Shown: one piece after another, positions 6,279 to 7,821 of the stretch | Layout: the number at the start of each line of letters is the position of its first letter | Numbering within the stretch: position 1 is the first letter of the stretch | Assembly (NCBI GenBank): GCA_903937225.1 | Contig: CAIZYO010000084.1 | Coordinates: forward strand, 1 to 7,821 | DNA from: an uncultured Chloroflexota bacterium | Lineage (GTDB): Bacteria; Chloroflexota; Limnocylindria; Limnocylindrales; Limnocylindraceae | Length of the DNA: 7,821 bases | Reading direction: 5' to 3' | Translations under genes and position numbers: made by a program | The notes under the pieces: model-generated | Database searches by the model: none | Told to the model about the DNA's origin: nothing | Seen by the model: the letters and a program-made list of their open reading frames with translations, nothing else

Positions 6279-6929
6279 CTACGCCTTCGGGCGTAACCCC
6301 TCTACCGCTGCGCGCATCTGCGCCGCCCCGAAGAGCGCTGTCCCAGCGACGAGGACATCTCCCCCTTGTGCAACCGCATCACCTGCGGTGCTAGACCGAA
6401 TCCCACCATCTACGTGAATGAGTCGCTCAGCGCCGAGGAGCACTCGAATCTCTTTGATGCGCGCAGCTGCGTCAGGCTGATATGACTGGCCACCGAAGCC
6501 GGACTTCACCGTCATGACGAGCGCAAAATCAAGATGCGCATCATGCGCTGCGAAGGCCGTGGCGGGTGTGCCTGGATCTGCTGCGAGACCCGCCTGCGCC
6601 CCCGCCGCTCGGATGGCATCAAGGGTCCCCTGATGGCGCTCTGGAACCTCAACGTGAATGGCAACGGTTTGGCAGCCAGCTGCGGCATATCGTGGCGCCC
6701 AGAGTGCAGGGTTCGCAATCATCAGGTGCGCATCAAATGGGAGTGACGTCACCCCACGCAGTGCTTCAACGGTTGCGATCCCGAACGTAAGGTTCGGCAC
6801 AAAGTGCCCGTCCATGATGTCTAGGTGGATGCGGTCAACGCCAGCCTCTTCCGCCGCCTGAACTGCTTCACGCAACGCACCGAGATCCGCATTCAAGATG
6901 CTCGCTGCAATCTGAACCCCACGCGTCAC
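6279..6929 (-). CDS. rpe: Ribulose-phosphate 3-epimerase
   Basis: Rpe interconverts ribulose 5-phosphate and xylulose 5-phosphate in the pentose phosphate and Calvin pathways. The 216 residues fold as a TIM barrel with clear family motifs: A-A-S-I-L-N-A-D (8-15); H-L-D-I-M-D-G-H-F-V-P-N (35-46), which carries metal ligands and the first catalytic Asp37; D-A-H-L-M-I (66-71); V-K-S-G-F-G-G-Q (141-148) at the phosphate-binding loop; and H-V-D-G-G-I (172-177), with the second catalytic Asp. The phosphate-loop motif normally reads P-G-F-G-G, so Ser143 replaces proline. The start is GTG, forming a GTGA overlap with the rlmN stop, with a GGAGG (6939-6943) nine bases upstream. Length is normal for the family. 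Confidence 0.96.
   Translation of the reverse strand: MTRGVQIAASILNADLGALREAVQAAEEAGVDRIHLDIMDGHFVPNLTFGIATVEALRGVTSLPFDAHLMIANPALWAPRYAAAGCQTVAIHVEVPERHQGTLDAIRAAGAQAGLAADPGTPATAFAAHDAHLDFALVMTVKSGFGGQSYQPDAAARIKEIRVLLGAERLIHVDGGIRSSTAGDAVAQGGDVLVAGTALFGAAQMRAAVEGLRPKA
6280..6295 (+). terminator. C(UUCG)G tetraloop hairpin after rpmB (candidate 3' end)
   Basis: TACGCC-TTCG-GGCGTA forms a perfect 6-bp stem closed by the exceptionally stable C(UUCG)G tetraloop on the plus-strand RNA, eight bases after the rpmB stop. No T-run follows, so it is either an atypical terminator or an element that protects the rpmB mRNA 3' end. It lies within the last codons of rpe, whose stop TAG overlaps the stem; on the minus strand the loop reads CGAA. 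Confidence 0.45.
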
Positions 6930-7821
6930 TGCTCAACCCCTCCAAGTGGCCCAGACGGCGCTAGTGGTGTTGGTGACCGCTCCCCTTTTAGTGCGGCGGC
7001 GCTCGCTACGACCAGAAGCTCTCTGCGGCGGGCCACTGCTGCTGGCGCTGGAGCGCCGGCACGTTCAGCAGCGAGTTGCCCACACGCGGCACCCGCTTCG
7101 CGACCTCGGTTTCTCCGAACCGTTACCGAGAGGCCGGAGGCGCGCAGTTGCTCTGCAATCTCTTCAATGCGTGCGGCGGGACTCTCCTGCCATGGCGTAT
7201 GTGCGACGCTATTCATTGGGATCAGATTGACGTGTGCGCTGCTCCCGCGCAGGAGTTGTGCCAAGGCCGCGGCATCTTCTGGGCTGTCGTTGATGCCGTC
7301 AATCATCGTCACCTCAAACGTGGTCCGTCGCCCAGTTGCACGTGCATGCGCTGCTGCGGCTGCAATCACTTCCTCTACAGGCCACTTACGGTTGAGTGGC
7401 ACAAGCAGGTCGCGTAGAGCATTGCGCGCCGCATGTAGAGAGACGGCGAGGGTCACCTGAGGCCGCACCTTTGCGAGCCTGGCGATCCCTGGCACCACTC
7501 CGCTCGTTGAAACAACAATTCGACGTTGTCCGATGCCGCCCCGAAGTGGGTCGGTGAGGCCGTCAATTGACGCGAGTACGGGGTCAAGATTCTGAAGTGG
7601 CTCCCCCATCCCCATGAACACGACGTTCGTGAGCTCCCGTCCTTCGCCTCGAAGGATCTGTCGCGCGCGACGCACCTGATCTTGGATCTCACCAGCGGTC
7701 AGGTTGCGGGTAAAGCCAAGCTCACCCGTGGCGCAGAAGGGGCAGCCGACCGCGCACCCTGCTTGGCTTGAGACGCAGATGGTCGCTCGCTCTCCGCGGC
7801 CGCGCCGTGGATCGGGTGGAT
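6926..7821 (-). CDS. rlmN: Dual-specificity RNA methyltransferase RlmN (5' end missing)
   Basis: RlmN is a radical-SAM enzyme that makes 2-methyladenosine at A2503 of 23S rRNA and at A37 of some tRNAs. The frame stays open to the window edge, so the N-terminal accessory domain and start lie outside; 297 residues are visible. The first visible part reads T-I-C-V-S-S-Q-A-G-C-A-V-G-C-P-F-C-A-T-G, holding the CxxxCxxC iron-sulphur cluster cysteines (codons 7754-7756, 7742-7744, 7733-7735) and the upstream catalytic cysteine (7775-7777). Further motifs are G-M-G-E-P-L-Q-N (SAM binding), S-L-H-A, and H-V-N-L-I-P-M-N. The methyl-carrier cysteine is in A-A-C-G-Q-L (codon 7082-7084). Both mechanistic cysteines are therefore present. 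About 50 residues follow that cysteine, longer than usual, forming an Ala/Pro-rich tail. It overlaps rpe by 4 bp. Confidence 0.96.
   Translation of the reverse strand, partial: PPDPRRGRGERATICVSSQAGCAVGCPFCATGELGFTRNLTAGEIQDQVRRARQILRGEGRELTNVVFMGMGEPLQNLDPVLASIDGLTDPLRGGIGQRRIVVSTSGVVPGIARLAKVRPQVTLAVSLHAARNALRDLLVPLNRKWPVEEVIAAAAAHARATGRRTTFEVTMIDGINDSPEDAAALAQLLRGSSAHVNLIPMNSVAHTPWQESPAARIEEIAEQLRASGLSVTVRRNRGREAGAACGQLAAERAGAPAPAAVARRRELLVVASAAALKGERSPTPLAPSGPLGGVEQ

Noticed and set aside
6926..7675. Complete shorter rlmN starting at a GTG at 7675
   Set aside because: This start would remove the CxxxCxxC iron-sulphur cluster, which is encoded in the same frame further upstream; the gene continues past the window edge.
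1..7821. Mobile element, CRISPR array, tRNA, defence or secretion system
   Set aside because: No transposase, integrase, terminal repeats, regularly spaced repeats or tRNA-like cloverleaf noticed; the window is filled with housekeeping genes.

Overview
This 7.8 kb window is a compact, GC-rich stretch of bacterial housekeeping chromosome. The order rlmN, rpe, rpmB (opposite strand), fakA-like, recG, rsmD, coaD, yceD/DUF177, rpmF is a condensed version of a neighbourhood known from Gram-positive-type bacteria. Bacillus subtilis has rlmN...rpe...rpmB(opposite)...yloV...recG...plsX; many Actinomycetota and Chloroflexota have DAK2-recG-rsmD-coaD-DUF177-rpmF. High GC, frequent GTG starts, 4-bp gene overlaps and very little intergenic DNA point to a high-GC, fairly streamlined member of the Actinomycetota or Chloroflexota side. 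The exact phylum cannot be fixed from this sequence alone. The usual asp23 gene next to fakA is absent here.

Layout from the right edge, reading the minus strand. rlmN (23S rRNA/tRNA A-methyltransferase, 5' end cut by the window edge) overlaps rpe by 4 bp. rpe ends 7 bp from the stop of rpmB, the only plus-strand gene. A ~210 bp divergent region separates rpmB from a long minus-strand operon: fakA-like DAK2 protein, recG, rsmD, coaD, yceD, rpmF, and probably one more gene that begins in the last 23 bases. Four of the seven complete genes start with GTG. Five junctions are overlapping GTGA/ATGA or within 3 bp, so translational coupling is likely throughout.

Functionally the genes mix ribosome building and modification (RpmB, RpmF, YceD, RsmD, RlmN), coenzyme A synthesis (CoaD), fatty-acid activation for phospholipids (FakA-like), pentose phosphate metabolism (Rpe) and replication-fork repair (RecG). 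This growth-linked set is usual for the neighbourhood.

I see no mobile element, CRISPR array, tRNA, toxin-antitoxin pair or defence system. The least ordinary parts are non-coding: a nested inverted repeat directly upstream of the fakA start with a competing alternative pairing, a self-symmetric -10-like element between fakA and rpmB, and a C(UUCG)G hairpin between the convergent rpmB and rpe. There is no gene-free stretch longer than 300 bases.
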